Of a stretch of 64,000 nucleotides of DNA, positions 53,379 through 62,135 are shown piece by piece; positions within the stretch are counted from its first letter, which is position 1; each line of letters opens with the position of its first letter. The stretch covers positions 62,001 through 126,000 of the forward strand of contig CAKTDA010000001.1 in NCBI GenBank assembly GCA_934541105.1, written 5' to 3'. The notes beneath the pieces are model-generated. The model did not search any database and was not told where the DNA came from. It saw nothing but the letters and a program-made list of their open reading frames with translations. Both the position numbers and the translations under genes were made by a program. The stretch comes from an uncultured Luteitalea sp. Its GTDB lineage: Bacteria > Acidobacteriota > Vicinamibacteria > Vicinamibacterales > Vicinamibacteraceae.

Positions 53379-54742
53379 GTCGACGCTGCCGGTGCGGACA
53401 CGAGGCGGCCGGCGACCTGGCCGATCCGGGCGCGCCACAGGAGCAGGAGGGCCGTGCCGACGAAGGCAAGGCTCACCGCGAACCCGAGCCACAAGCCGAT
53501 CACGCCGTATCCCCCGCGAAAGCAGAGCCACCACCCGAAGGGCAGACCGCTGATCCAGTAGCCCACGAGGCTGATCACCATGGGCACCCGTGTCTCGCCG
53601 AGTCCACGCAACGCGCCGGTCGTCGTCACCTGCAGGCCGTCGAACAACTGGAAGGCGGCCGCCACGCCGAGCAGTCGCGTCCCGGTGGCAATCACCGCGG
53701 CCTCCCCGGTGAACAGGCGGATGAAGCCCGCCGGCGCGAGGAGGAACGCGGCGGCTGACGTGCTCATCACGCCGAGCGCCATCAGGATAGCCGCCCAGCC
53801 CGCCTGCCGGGCGCCATCCGTGTCGCCGGATCCGATGCGTTGCCCCACGAGGACCGCCGCAGCGGCGGAGATGCCGAGCGGCACCATGAAGACCACCGAC
53901 GCGATGTTCAGCGCGATGTGGTGGGCGGCGAGCGCATGGGGCTCGAGGCGGCCGGCAAGCGCGGTGACGGCGCTGAAGACACCGACCTCGAACGTCAGGT
54001 GGGCCGCCGCCGGCACGCCGAGCGCAAGCAGGCGTCGCAGCCGCGCGACGGGCATGGCCCACGAGACGCGCTCGGGCTGGGCCCGGTGCAGCCACCAGGC
54101 CGCGATGGCGAGGACACCCACCATGTAGAGGCGCGAGAACACCGTCGCCCACGCGGCGCCCACGACGCCGAGTTCAGGGAACGGCCCCACACCGTAGATC
54201 AACACCCAGTTGACGATGACGTTGACGATGTTTGCCGAGACGAGCGTGAAGGCGACGACGCCAACGCGCGAGAGCGCCTGGAGGTAGCGGCGCAGTGCCG
54301 CGTAGAGCAGCAGGGGCGGCAGGCTGAGGGCGACGGTGGGGAAGTAGGCCTGCACGTGCGGCAGCACGTCGCCGTGGAAGCCGAACATCGGCAGCGCCAC
54401 CATGACGCCGAACAGGACGACGGCCAGCGGCGCGGTCGCAAGAACCGCGAGCCACAATCCGGCCACGAGCCAGCGATCGCAGTCGGCACGATCGCCCGCG
54501 CCGAATGCCTGGGAGACCGTGGTGTCGAGGCCGAGCAGCAGGCCCATGCCGAAGATGCCGACGGCGACAAACAGCGTGCTCCCGATGCCCGTGCCGCCGA
54601 GGGCGGCCGCGCCGAGCGGGCCGACCATGAGCGTGTCGACGACACCCATGGCCATCCAGCCGAGCTCGGCCGCAATCACCGGCAGCGCGAGCCTGATCAT
54701 CGGCAGCAGCGACTCACGGACGAACGTGCCGCGCACGGGCAT
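53375..54742 (-). CDS. MATE-family efflux transporter (NorM-like)
   Basis: A second MATE exporter in the window, 455 aa, 12 helices. Features: LALPVIAAELGWMAMGVVDT in helix 1, TTVSQAFGAGDRADCDRWLV, the mid-protein LEPHALAAHHIALNIASVVF, and in the second half GTRLLGVAAAFQLFDGLQV with GALRGLGETRVPMVISLVGY. It is more NorM-like than the copy at 33218. It is the first gene of the coupled operon with the PLP enzyme and amidohydrolase, and is divergent from the quinone reductase over 36 bases. Confidence 0.94.
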   Translation of the reverse strand: MPVRGTFVRESLLPMIRLALPVIAAELGWMAMGVVDTLMVGPLGAAALGGTGIGSTLFVAVGIFGMGLLLGLDTTVSQAFGAGDRADCDRWLVAGLWLAVLATAPLAVVLFGVMVALPMFGFHGDVLPHVQAYFPTVALSLPPLLLYAALRRYLQALSRVGVVAFTLVSANIVNVIVNWVLIYGVGPFPELGVVGAAWATVFSRLYMVGVLAIAAWWLHRAQPERVSWAMPVARLRRLLALGVPAAAHLTFEVGVFSAVTALAGRLEPHALAAHHIALNIASVVFMVPLGISAAAAVLVGQRIGSGDTDGARQAGWAAILMALGVMSTSAAAFLLAPAGFIRLFTGEAAVIATGTRLLGVAAAFQLFDGLQVTTTGALRGLGETRVPMVISLVGYWISGLPFGWWLCFRGGYGVIGLWLGFAVSLAFVGTALLLLWRARIGQVAGRLVSAPAAST

Positions 54743-54778
54743 CCGCCGATCATACGGCGCGTCGCGTATGCTGCAGCG

Positions 54779-55774
54779 ATGGCGCTGCCGCCGACGATGT
54801 CGGCCGTCGAGATTCGTGAGGCCGGCGAGCCGGATGTGTTGTCGCTCACGGAGCGCCCGGTGCCCGAGCCGTCCGCAGGCGAGGTGCTGATTCGCGTGGC
54901 GGCTGCCGGCGTGAACCGGCCCGACGTCTTCCAGCGCCAGGGCCGGTACGCGCCGCCGCCGGGCGCGTCAGACCTGCCCGGCCTCGAGGTCGCGGGCGTC
55001 GTGGCGGCCTGCGGTGCCGGTGTGACGCGGTGGCGCGAGGGCGACGCGATCTGCGCGCTCCTCGCCGGGGGTGGCTACGCCGGGTTCGCCGTCGCTCCCG
55101 CGGGCCAGTGCCTGCCGCAGCCGGCCTCACTGTCGTCCGTCGAGGCCGCGGCCGTCCCCGAGACGTTCTTCACGGTGTGGACGAACGTCTTCGAACGCGG
55201 AGCGCTGCAGGCAGGTGAGACGCTGCTCGTCCACGGCGGTTCGAGCGGCATCGGCACGACGGCGATCCAGTTGGCGGCGCGCGCGGGCGCGACGGTGTTT
55301 GCGACCGCCGGCACACGCGAGAAGTGCGCCGCCTGCGAGCGGCTCGGCGCGGCACGCGCCATCAACTACCGCGACCAGGACTTCGTGGCGGTGCTGCGCG
55401 AGGTGACCGATGGGCGAGGGGTCGACGTGATCCTCGACATGGTCGGCGGCGAGTACGTTCCGCGCAACCTGTCCCTGCTCGCCGAGGACGGTCGCCTCGT
55501 GCAGATTGCCGTGCTCGCCGGCGCGCGCGCGACGGTCGATGCGGCGCTCGTCATGCGCCGGCGCCTGACGTTCACCGGTTCGACGCTGCGGCCGCGGCCC
55601 GTTGCGGAGAAGGCGCGCATCGCGGCGGCCCTCGAAGCGCGCGTCTGGCCCTGGCTCGAGGCGCGCGAGGTGCGGCCGCGCATCTTCCGGACGTTTCCGC
55701 TCGCCGAAGCCGCACAGGCGCACGCGCTGATGGAATCCAGCACGCACATCGGCAAGATCGTCCTCACCGTGTGA
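54779..55774 (+). CDS. NAD(P)H quinone oxidoreductase, PIG3 family
   Basis: A 331-aa zinc-free medium-chain dehydrogenase. The quinone-reductase signatures are VLIRVAAAGVNRPDVFQRQG, LEVAGVVAACGAGV, AAAVPETFFTVWTNVFERG, and the nucleotide loop VHGGSSGIGTTAIQLAARAG. The C-terminus ends in STHIGKIVLTV. It reduces quinones or other electrophiles with NADPH. The zinc ligands of alcohol dehydrogenases are absent. The ATG at 54779 is chosen, with an alternative six codons later (ATG before SAVEIREAG). It is divergent from the MATE gene across 36 bases and convergent with the DUF72 gene. Confidence 0.93.
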   Translation: MALPPTMSAVEIREAGEPDVLSLTERPVPEPSAGEVLIRVAAAGVNRPDVFQRQGRYAPPPGASDLPGLEVAGVVAACGAGVTRWREGDAICALLAGGGYAGFAVAPAGQCLPQPASLSSVEAAAVPETFFTVWTNVFERGALQAGETLLVHGGSSGIGTTAIQLAARAGATVFATAGTREKCAACERLGAARAINYRDQDFVAVLREVTDGRGVDVILDMVGGEYVPRNLSLLAEDGRLVQIAVLAGARATVDAALVMRRRLTFTGSTLRPRPVAEKARIAAALEARVWPWLEAREVRPRIFRTFPLAEAAQAHALMESSTHIGKIVLTV

Positions 55775-55801
55775 CGCGGCGTCCGCCGTTCGGCTCGGGT
55801 G

Positions 55802-56848
55802 TCAGCCGTCGAGGCCTGGCTCCGCCACGAGGTGCTCGGCGATCGCCCGGATCGTCAGGGGCGCCGATCCTTCCGCCTTGTTGTTCACCAGCACGTAGAC
55901 CGGCTGCTCGCGTCCGGCCGCATCGCGCACGATGCGGCTCACGTCGCGTCGCAGCGCGTCGTCGGGATCGACGATGCGGTTGAACGGGCGGAAGCCGTCG
56001 CGCCGGGCCTCGTAGCGCGTGCCGGGCCGGAGGAGCAGCCTCACGACGACGAACGGCGCGGCATCGATGTCCACCTGCGCGGCCTGCTGCTCCGGTCGCG
56101 GCATTGCCGACCAGTAGTTCAGCACGTGTGCCGCGCCGGCCTGCCGCAGCACGTCGGCGTACTGCGGGGTGAGGAGCCGCGGGTCGCGGAGTTCCACCGA
56201 CACCGGCACGCCGGACGGCAGGGCCGCCAGGAACTCGCCGAGGCGGTCGGCAAACGCGTGGGGATCGAGTCGGGCCGCGGGCGGCACGGGCGGGATCTCG
56301 AGGACGAACGGTCCCGTGTGCTGTGCGAATCGAAGCGCGAACGGTTCGACGACGTCGTGGACGAAGCCGGCGGCAGACAGGAAGTCCGGGTTCGGTTCGG
56401 CCGAGCCGGCGCCGCCCCCCGGAAGGACAGGCGACGCATACATCGCGGGAACCTTCGCGCAGCACGGGAAGCCCGGCGGCAGTTGCGCCGCATACCGGCG
56501 GAGATCGTCGGTCGTCAGCGGCGCGTAGTAGCTGCGGTCGATGCCGACCGTGCCGAAGAGCGGGTACTGCGCATACTCGCGCAGGCCGTCGCGCGCGAGT
56601 TCGGCCTGCGTGCGGGGCCGGCGATAGACGAGGCCGGCCCACCCGGGAAAGCTCCAGCTGCTGGTGCCGAAGCGGACGCCGGCGGGGATGCGCGCACCGA
56701 GCGCGCGGACGTCGGCCGGCCAGTCCGTCGGCGACTCGTCCACGTCGTCGTCACGCCCGCGGGCGGGTGGGGTGAGGGCGAAGAGGGAGAGCTGGTCGCG
56801 TGACACGGCGTGACGGGCGTTGCGGTCACAGGATACCGTGTCGGTCAT
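55802..56848 (-). CDS. DUF72-family protein
   Basis: A 348-aa cytosolic protein of the DUF72 group, a TIM-barrel family of unknown activity. Typical segments are VRFGTSSWSFPGWAGLVY, FGTVGIDRSYYAPLTTDD, PVSVELRDPRLLTPQYADVL, RLLLRPGTRYEARRDGF, and the C-terminal PVYVLVNNKAEGSAPLTIRA. The first 57 residues are poorly conserved, so the start is open. The ATG at 56848 overlaps the ATG of the opposite-strand hydrolase (TCATGA), while a GTG at 56806 would avoid overlap. It is convergent with the quinone reductase. Confidence 0.88.
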   Translation of the reverse strand: MTDTVSCDRNARHAVSRDQLSLFALTPPARGRDDDVDESPTDWPADVRALGARIPAGVRFGTSSWSFPGWAGLVYRRPRTQAELARDGLREYAQYPLFGTVGIDRSYYAPLTTDDLRRYAAQLPPGFPCCAKVPAMYASPVLPGGGAGSAEPNPDFLSAAGFVHDVVEPFALRFAQHTGPFVLEIPPVPPAARLDPHAFADRLGEFLAALPSGVPVSVELRDPRLLTPQYADVLRQAGAAHVLNYWSAMPRPEQQAAQVDIDAAPFVVVRLLLRPGTRYEARRDGFRPFNRIVDPDDALRRDVSRIVRDAAGREQPVYVLVNNKAEGSAPLTIRAIAEHLVAEPGLDG

Positions 56849-57686
56849 GACAGTACGGTCGGCGATGGTGGCCCGTCGCGTCGGCGCGGAGGCGGCCGGG
56901 ACGAAGGAGTTGCTGATGCTCCACGGTATCTACGGCCGTGGACGGAACTGGCTGGCCGTGGCGCGTCAGCTCGTGGAGCGGCGTCCCGACTGGGCCTGCT
57001 GGCTTGCCGACATGCGGCATCACGGCGACGCGCATGCGGGCGCCGAAGCAGGATCCATCGAGGCGCTTGCCGGCGACATCGACGCCTGGGCCGCGAGCGA
57101 CGGCGCACGCGTCGATGCCGTACTCGGGCATTCGTTCGGCGGCAAGGTGGCCCTCGCGTACGCCGGGCAGCAGGCGGCCCGGCCACTCCAGACCTGGGTC
57201 ATCGACTCCACGCCGGAAGCAAAGCCGCCGTCGGGCAGCGCATGGGACATGCTCGGCATCGTGCGATCGCTGCCGGCGTCGTTCCGATCGCGCCAGGAGG
57301 CGATTGCGGGCATCGAGGCCGGCGGCTTCAGCACGGGTGTCGCGCAGTGGATGTCGACCAACCTCACCCGTGATGCCGACACGTTTCGCTGGATGCTCGA
57401 CTTCGACGTCATGGAACACCTGCTGCACGACTTCTTCGGGACGTCGCTGTGGTCCGTGATCGATCCGGGCGCGCCCGGACACGACATCCATGTGCTGAAG
57501 GCCACGGAGTCGAGCGTGATCTCGGCGGAGGCGAAGGCACGGCTCGCGCAGCGTGCGGCGCATGAGGATGCCGCCGGCGCGCGCGTTCACTTCCACGAGC
57601 GGGAGGGCGGACACTGGATTCATGCCGAGTCGCCCGAGGTCGTCGTCGAGTTGCTCGCGGAGTGGCTGCCCAGGGATGCGCCGTAA
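56847..57686 (+). CDS. Alpha/beta hydrolase (YbfF-like esterase)
   Basis: A 279-aa alpha/beta-fold hydrolase. The oxyanion region MLHGIYGRGRNWLAVARQLV, the ACWLADMRHHGDAHAG segment typical of YbfF-type esterases, and the nucleophile elbow AVLGHSFGGKVALAYAG (serine near residue 97) are visible, followed by the catalytic histidine in REGGHWIHAESPEVV. Cytosolic. The ATG at 56847 faces the DUF72 start on the other strand; a GTG at 56838, 4 bases after AGGA, and an ATG at 56865 are alternatives. Physiological substrate unknown, probably short-chain acyl thioesters or esters. Confidence 0.88.
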   Translation: MTVRSAMVARRVGAEAAGTKELLMLHGIYGRGRNWLAVARQLVERRPDWACWLADMRHHGDAHAGAEAGSIEALAGDIDAWAASDGARVDAVLGHSFGGKVALAYAGQQAARPLQTWVIDSTPEAKPPSGSAWDMLGIVRSLPASFRSRQEAIAGIEAGGFSTGVAQWMSTNLTRDADTFRWMLDFDVMEHLLHDFFGTSLWSVIDPGAPGHDIHVLKATESSVISAEAKARLAQRAAHEDAAGARVHFHEREGGHWIHAESPEVVVELLAEWLPRDAP

Positions 57687-57742
57687 CGGACGCGGCCGCG
57701 CGGAGGATGAACAGGCAATCGCATCTCGCGCGTCACGCGTCG

Positions 57743-57756
57743 TCGGACACGTCCGA
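57743..57756. repeat. Hairpin repeat next to the mutS stop
   Basis: TCGGACACGTCCGA, the same 14-mer found twice after ahcY (2217-2230 and 2254-2267), here just before the mutS stop codon in the gap to the convergent hydrolase. The stem is 5 bp with loop CACG. Confidence 0.6.
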
Positions 57757-57759
57757 GGC

Positions 57760-60423
57760 CTACGTGTCGATGTCGGCTTTCAGTTCGGCGAGCAGCGTCA
57801 GTGCCTGGAGCGGCGTCATGGCGTCCACGTCGAGGGCGCGCAGCTTGTCGCGCAGCGCGTCGTCTGCCGGGGCCTGGAACAGGCCGAGCTGCTGTTGCGG
57901 ACCCTGCTGCGTGGCGGCGCCGGCAATCGTCGGACGCCCCCCGCGCGCGAGCTCGTCCTGCTCGAGGCCGCTGAGGATCTCGCGGGCCCTGCGGATCACG
58001 GTGGGCGGCAGGCCGGCGAGCCGTGCGACCTGGATGCCGTAGCTGCGATCGGACCGGCCCGGCACGACCTTGCGCAGGAACACGATCTGGTCCTGCCATT
58101 CGCGCACGAGCAGATGCGCGTTGGCGACGCCGGGCAGGGCGTCTGCCAGATCGGTCAGCTCATGGTAGTGCGTGGCGAAGAGGGTCTTGGGCCGCGCCTT
58201 CGGGTTCGTCGCGAGGTGCTCGGCGACCGCCCACGCGATGCTCAACCCGTCGAAGGTCGACGTGCCGCGGCCGATCTCGTCGAGCACGACGAGGCTCCGC
58301 GACGTCGCCGTGTTGAGGATGCTCGCCGTCTCCTGCATCTCCACCATGAAGGTGGACTGCCCGCGCGCGATGTTGTCGGCTGCTCCCACGCGTGCGTAGA
58401 TGCGATCCACGACCGGCAGCTTCGCCTGACGCGCCGGCACGAACGATCCCGCCTGCGCCATGAGGCAGAGGAGGGCGGTCTGCCGCAGGTACGTGCTCTT
58501 GCCGCCCATGTTCGGCCCGGTGATCACCAGCAACTGCTGCGACGTGCCGTCGAGCGACAGGTCGTTGGGCACGAACGCCTCGCGCGTCATCGTCTCGACG
58601 ACGGGATGGCGGCCTTCGACGACCGAGAGGTCGTCGCCGTCGTGCAGGTGCGGCTTGCTGTAGTTGCGGCGGGCGGCCACGTCGGCAAACGTCGTCAGGA
58701 CGTCGAGCGCCGCGAGCGCCTGCGCCGTACGCTGGAGCGCCGGGGCGTGCGTCGCCACCTCGCGTCGCAGTGCCTCGAAGAGCGCGAGCTCCAGCGTCGC
58801 GAGGTGCTCGTCGGCGTGCAGCACCTGTTCCTCGAACGCCTTGAGGGCCGGCGTGATGAACCGCTCGCCACCGGCAATCGTCTGCTTGCGGATGTAGTCG
58901 GGCGGCACCGCGTGCAGGTTGGCCTTCGACACCTCGATGTAGTAGCCGAAGACGCGATTGAACCGGATCTTCAGCGACGCGATGCCGGTCCGCTGCCGCT
59001 CGGCCTCCTCCATGCCCGAGATGTCGTTCTTGCCACTGCGGCTCAACCCGCGCAGCCTGTCGATCTCGGGATCGGCGCCATCGCGGATGACGTCGCCATC
59101 GCGCGCCAGCAGGGGTGGTTCGTCGGCGAGCGTGCCGGTGATGTGCGCACGCAGGGCCGGCAGGTCGTCGAGCTCGCCGCCGAGGTGTGCCAGCAGCGGA
59201 GCCTGCAGCGTGGCGATCACCTGCGCCAGCCCGGGCACGGCGGCCAGCGACCGGGCGAGCGCCACGAGGTCACGCGGCCCGGCCGTGCCGAGCGCCGCGC
59301 GGGCAACGAGCCGCTGCACGTCGTAGACCTGCTTCAGCGTGTCGCGCAGGCTGCCGCGCTCGATGGTGCGGAACGCGAGATCCTCGACCGCGTCGAGGCG
59401 ATCGCGGATCGCGTCGAGCGCGACGAGCGGCTTCGTGAGCCACGCGCGCAGCAGGCGCGCGCCCATGGCGGTGACCGTCTCGTCGAGCACGCCGAGGAGC
59501 GACACCTGGCGATCGCCTTCGGTCGACGAAAGCACTTCCAGGTGCCGCAGCGTGGTGGCGTCGATGATCAGCCCGTCGCGCGTCTCGCGATAGGCGATTG
59601 TTCGCACGTGCGTGAGGTCGCCCTTCTGCGTGTCGCGCAGGTACTGCACGAGCGCGCCGGCCGCCCCGACCGCCAGCGGATGCCCGTCGAGGCCGAAGCC
59701 GGTGAGGCCGGTCGTCTGCAGTTGCTCGACGAGCGCCCGCTGCGCCGCGTCCACCGAGAACTGCCAGGGCTCCCGCCGCGTGATGGCCGGCATCGTCGCG
59801 CCGTCGGCATAGAGCCGCTCGATGTCGGCATCGGACGGCAGCAGCAGCTCGCGCGGCGCCAGCACACCGAGCTCCTCCCGCAACAGGTCCACGGCAGCCT
59901 CGCCGTCGAACTCCGTGGCGGCGAAGTCTCCGGTCGAGAGATCGACCCAGGCGACGCCCCACGCCGTGCTGCCCTTTGGCGGTGGGACGACGGCGGCGAG
60001 CAGCGCTGGCGCTCGCGCGTCGAGATAGGCGGCGTCGGTCAGCGTCCCGGGCGTCACGACGCGCGTGACCTCGCGCTTGACGATGCCCTTGGCGGTCTTC
60101 GGGTCCTCGACCTGATCGCAGATCGCCACGCTGAACCCCTGCCGGATCAGCCGCGTGACGTAGCCGTCTGCCGCGTGGAACGGCACGCCGCACATCGGGA
60201 TGCCGGCTCCTGCGGCGTCGCGCGACCGGGATGTCAGCGTGAGCTCGAGCGCGCGTGCCGCGACGACGGCGTCCTCGTAGAACACCTCGAAGAAGTCGCC
60301 CATCCGGAAGAAGAGGAGGGCGTCGGGATGCTGGCGCTTGGCATCCTGGTACTGGCGCATCGCCGGGGTGAGCGACGCGGGCGGAGCTGTCAGGATCGAA
60401 TCGGACACCGGAGGCAGCGGCAC
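57760..60423 (-). CDS. mutS: DNA mismatch repair protein MutS
   Basis: An 887-aa MutS1, which finds base mismatches and recruits MutL. The mismatch-binding F-x-E is in RMGDFFEVFYEDA (residues about 40-50). The lever/clamp region follows, then Walker A ITGPNMGGKSTYLRQTALL near residue 634, Walker B / D-loop DEIGRGTSTFDGLSIAW near 714, and LFATHYHELTDLADALPG. The C-terminus extends past the ATPase with a helix-rich tail. The GTG at 60423 is assumed; a GTG five codons in or an ATG at residue 22 are possible. MutL is not in the window. It is divergent from tsaB by 74 bases. Confidence 0.97.
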   Translation of the reverse strand: MPLPPVSDSILTAPPASLTPAMRQYQDAKRQHPDALLFFRMGDFFEVFYEDAVVAARALELTLTSRSRDAAGAGIPMCGVPFHAADGYVTRLIRQGFSVAICDQVEDPKTAKGIVKREVTRVVTPGTLTDAAYLDARAPALLAAVVPPPKGSTAWGVAWVDLSTGDFAATEFDGEAAVDLLREELGVLAPRELLLPSDADIERLYADGATMPAITRREPWQFSVDAAQRALVEQLQTTGLTGFGLDGHPLAVGAAGALVQYLRDTQKGDLTHVRTIAYRETRDGLIIDATTLRHLEVLSSTEGDRQVSLLGVLDETVTAMGARLLRAWLTKPLVALDAIRDRLDAVEDLAFRTIERGSLRDTLKQVYDVQRLVARAALGTAGPRDLVALARSLAAVPGLAQVIATLQAPLLAHLGGELDDLPALRAHITGTLADEPPLLARDGDVIRDGADPEIDRLRGLSRSGKNDISGMEEAERQRTGIASLKIRFNRVFGYYIEVSKANLHAVPPDYIRKQTIAGGERFITPALKAFEEQVLHADEHLATLELALFEALRREVATHAPALQRTAQALAALDVLTTFADVAARRNYSKPHLHDGDDLSVVEGRHPVVETMTREAFVPNDLSLDGTSQQLLVITGPNMGGKSTYLRQTALLCLMAQAGSFVPARQAKLPVVDRIYARVGAADNIARGQSTFMVEMQETASILNTATSRSLVVLDEIGRGTSTFDGLSIAWAVAEHLATNPKARPKTLFATHYHELTDLADALPGVANAHLLVREWQDQIVFLRKVVPGRSDRSYGIQVARLAGLPPTVIRRAREILSGLEQDELARGGRPTIAGAATQQGPQQQLGLFQAPADDALRDKLRALDVDAMTPLQALTLLAELKADIDT

Positions 60424-60497
60424 ACCCGTGACACCGGCGATGTCGGGTCGTGGCCGGTAGAATGGAACGGGGCCGTGAGAACCGCGGCCAGTCTACC

Positions 60498-61220
60498 ATG
60501 CTCGTCATCGCCCTCGACTCGTCCACCCGCAGCGGCAGCGTCGCGCTCGCCCGCAACGGCACGCTCGTCGAGGCGCGCGCCGGCGATGCCACGCGTCGGC
60601 ACGCCGAGCGCCTTCCCGGCGATCTCGAGCACCTCCTGACGGCACACGGGCAGACGTGGGCCGACGTGAACCTGCTGGCCGTGACGGCGGGCCCCGGCGG
60701 CTTCACGGGCCTCCGCGTCGGGCTCGCGACGATGCAGGGCCTCGCCGTCGCGCTCGATCGGCGGGTGTTCGTCGCCTCGACGCTCGACCTGCTTGCCCGC
60801 GCGGGTGCCGCCTCGGACACCGACGCGCCTTTGGTTGGTGCGTGGATGCAGGGCATGCGCGGCGAGGTGTTCACGTCGCTGCACACGCGCGCCGCGGACG
60901 GAAGCCTGCAGCCGGCGCTCGCAGCCACGGTCGGCCTGCCCGAAGAGGCGGCCGACGCCTGGGCCGACGTCGCGACAGAGGGCGCGCTCGTTGTCGTCGG
61001 CGACGCGTGGCCGGCACTTGGAGATCCCCTGCGCGCCCGCTTCGGCAATCGCCTGCGGCCATGCGAGACGCCCTTGCTGGCCTCGGTGCTGGCACTCGAG
61101 GCGAGCCGGCGGTCCGCCGAGGCGGTCGTGGCGGCGGCCATCCGGCCGGCCTACGTGCGACGCCCCGATTGCGTGGTCACCCGCGAACAGGGCGCGCAAC
61201 CGGCGGCCGTGCCCCGATGA
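60498..61220 (+). CDS. tsaB: tRNA threonylcarbamoyladenosine biosynthesis protein TsaB
   Basis: A 240-aa ASKHA-fold partner of TsaD that helps place the t6A37 modification on ANN-decoding tRNAs. Signatures: MLVIALDSSTRSGSVAL, RRHAERLPGDLEHLLTAHG, and LLAVTAGPGGFTGLRVGLAT, the conserved GPGxFTGxR loop. The C-terminus carries IRPAYVRRPDCV. The metal-binding histidines of TsaD are absent, as expected. The ATG at 60498 is chosen because upstream codons are divergent. Its TGA overlaps the ATG of rimI (61217-61220), a common pairing. Confidence 0.95.
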   Translation: MLVIALDSSTRSGSVALARNGTLVEARAGDATRRHAERLPGDLEHLLTAHGQTWADVNLLAVTAGPGGFTGLRVGLATMQGLAVALDRRVFVASTLDLLARAGAASDTDAPLVGAWMQGMRGEVFTSLHTRAADGSLQPALAATVGLPEEAADAWADVATEGALVVVGDAWPALGDPLRARFGNRLRPCETPLLASVLALEASRRSAEAVVAAAIRPAYVRRPDCVVTREQGAQPAAVPR

Positions 61221-61681
61221 CCGACGACGCCCTCGTCGTGGCGATGGCGGGGCTCGCACAGGTCCCCGCGCTCGCCATGGTGGAGGCCTCCGCATTCGAC
61301 GAGCCCTGGTCGGCCGACACGATCCGGGGATTGCTCGCCGACGGGCTGTCACGGGCGTGGGTCGCCACCGAATCGGGCGATGCCGTCGCGACGGCGCTCG
61401 TCCGGATCGTGGCCGGCGAAGGCGAGCTCTTGCGGATTGGCGTCCGGCCGTCGCACCGGCGGCGGGGCATCGGGCGTCGGCTGATCGACGCCGTCAAGGC
61501 CGACGTGGCTGGAGCCTGCCCTGACGGCCTGCACCTGGAGGTGCGGGCGGCCAACACGGCGGCGCGGCGGCTGTATGCGTCTGCCGGTTTCGAGCAGACC
61601 GGCCGACGGCCGGGGTATTACGCGGTGCCTCCAGACGACGCGATCCTGCTGCGATGGATGCCCATTGCGACGTCGGGATGA
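61217..61681 (+). CDS. rimI: Ribosomal-protein-alanine N-acetyltransferase (RimI-like GNAT)
   Basis: A 154-aa GNAT enzyme, expected to acetylate the N-terminal alanine of ribosomal protein S18 with acetyl-CoA. The acetyl-CoA loop is GVRPSHRRRGIGRRLIDAV (R-x-x-G-x-G/A), followed by LHLEVRAANTAARRLYASAG and a GFEQTGRRPGYYAVPPDDA C-terminal segment typical of RimI. Translationally coupled to tsaB through an ATGA overlap, which supports the call over a generic GNAT. Confidence 0.9.
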   Translation: MTDDALVVAMAGLAQVPALAMVEASAFDEPWSADTIRGLLADGLSRAWVATESGDAVATALVRIVAGEGELLRIGVRPSHRRRGIGRRLIDAVKADVAGACPDGLHLEVRAANTAARRLYASAGFEQTGRRPGYYAVPPDDAILLRWMPIATSG

Positions 61682-61749
61682 CGGTGGTAGAGTGCCGATG
61701 AACCCCGGGGGTAACCCTGTCCGGTTCCCCCGCAAGCAAGGAGGCAGCA

Positions 61750-62007
61750 ATGCCCGATGCGCAGGATCTGAAGGAGCAATTGCTCCGGACCGACGCGGAA
61801 TATCGCGAGCTCTACCACCTGCACCACCAGCTGGACGAGCAGATACGGTCCATGTCCGACACCCCCCACCTCAGCGAGAGCGAACAGCTCGAAGAAATGC
61901 GGCTCAAGAAGCGTAAGCTGCAGCTCAAGGATCGGATGGAGGACATCGTCCGGCGGTATGCCACACCTCCAGCGTCAGGTCCGTCCACCACCTTCGCCCA
62001 CGCCTGA
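61750..62007 (+). CDS. YdcH-like DUF465 protein
   Basis: An 85-aa helical hairpin protein. The two charged heptad helices are ELYHLHHQLDEQIRSMSDT and SESEQLEEMRLKKRKLQLKD followed by RMEDIVRRY, matching the YdcH/DUF465 family (about 75 aa), whose function is unknown. A strong AAGGAGG lies 5 bases upstream of the ATG. It follows rimI by 68 bases and ends before a hairpin. Confidence 0.85.
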   Translation: MPDAQDLKEQLLRTDAEYRELYHLHHQLDEQIRSMSDTPHLSESEQLEEMRLKKRKLQLKDRMEDIVRRYATPPASGPSTTFAHA

Positions 62008-62039
62008 CGTGGCCGAGGGATAGATTCGCTGCTCAGACT

Positions 62040-62064
62040 GGTGCCCGTCCGCATGGCGGGCACC
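62040..62064 (+). terminator. Hairpin after the ydcH-like gene
   Basis: A perfect 8-bp stem (GGTGCCCG, 9-base loop, CGGGCACC) in the 128-base gap before psd. No T-tract. The rest of the gap is GC-rich with no clear signal. Confidence 0.45.
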
Positions 62065-62135
62065 CCGAACTCCTGGCGTGCCGGGGGCCGAACACCGGCC
62101 GCGGTCGATCCGCCGGCCCACCCTGACACGACACG

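Noticed and set aside
57553..60639. A 1028-codon plus-strand open frame opposite mutS
   Set aside because: It mirrors mutS codons; the translation has no family features.
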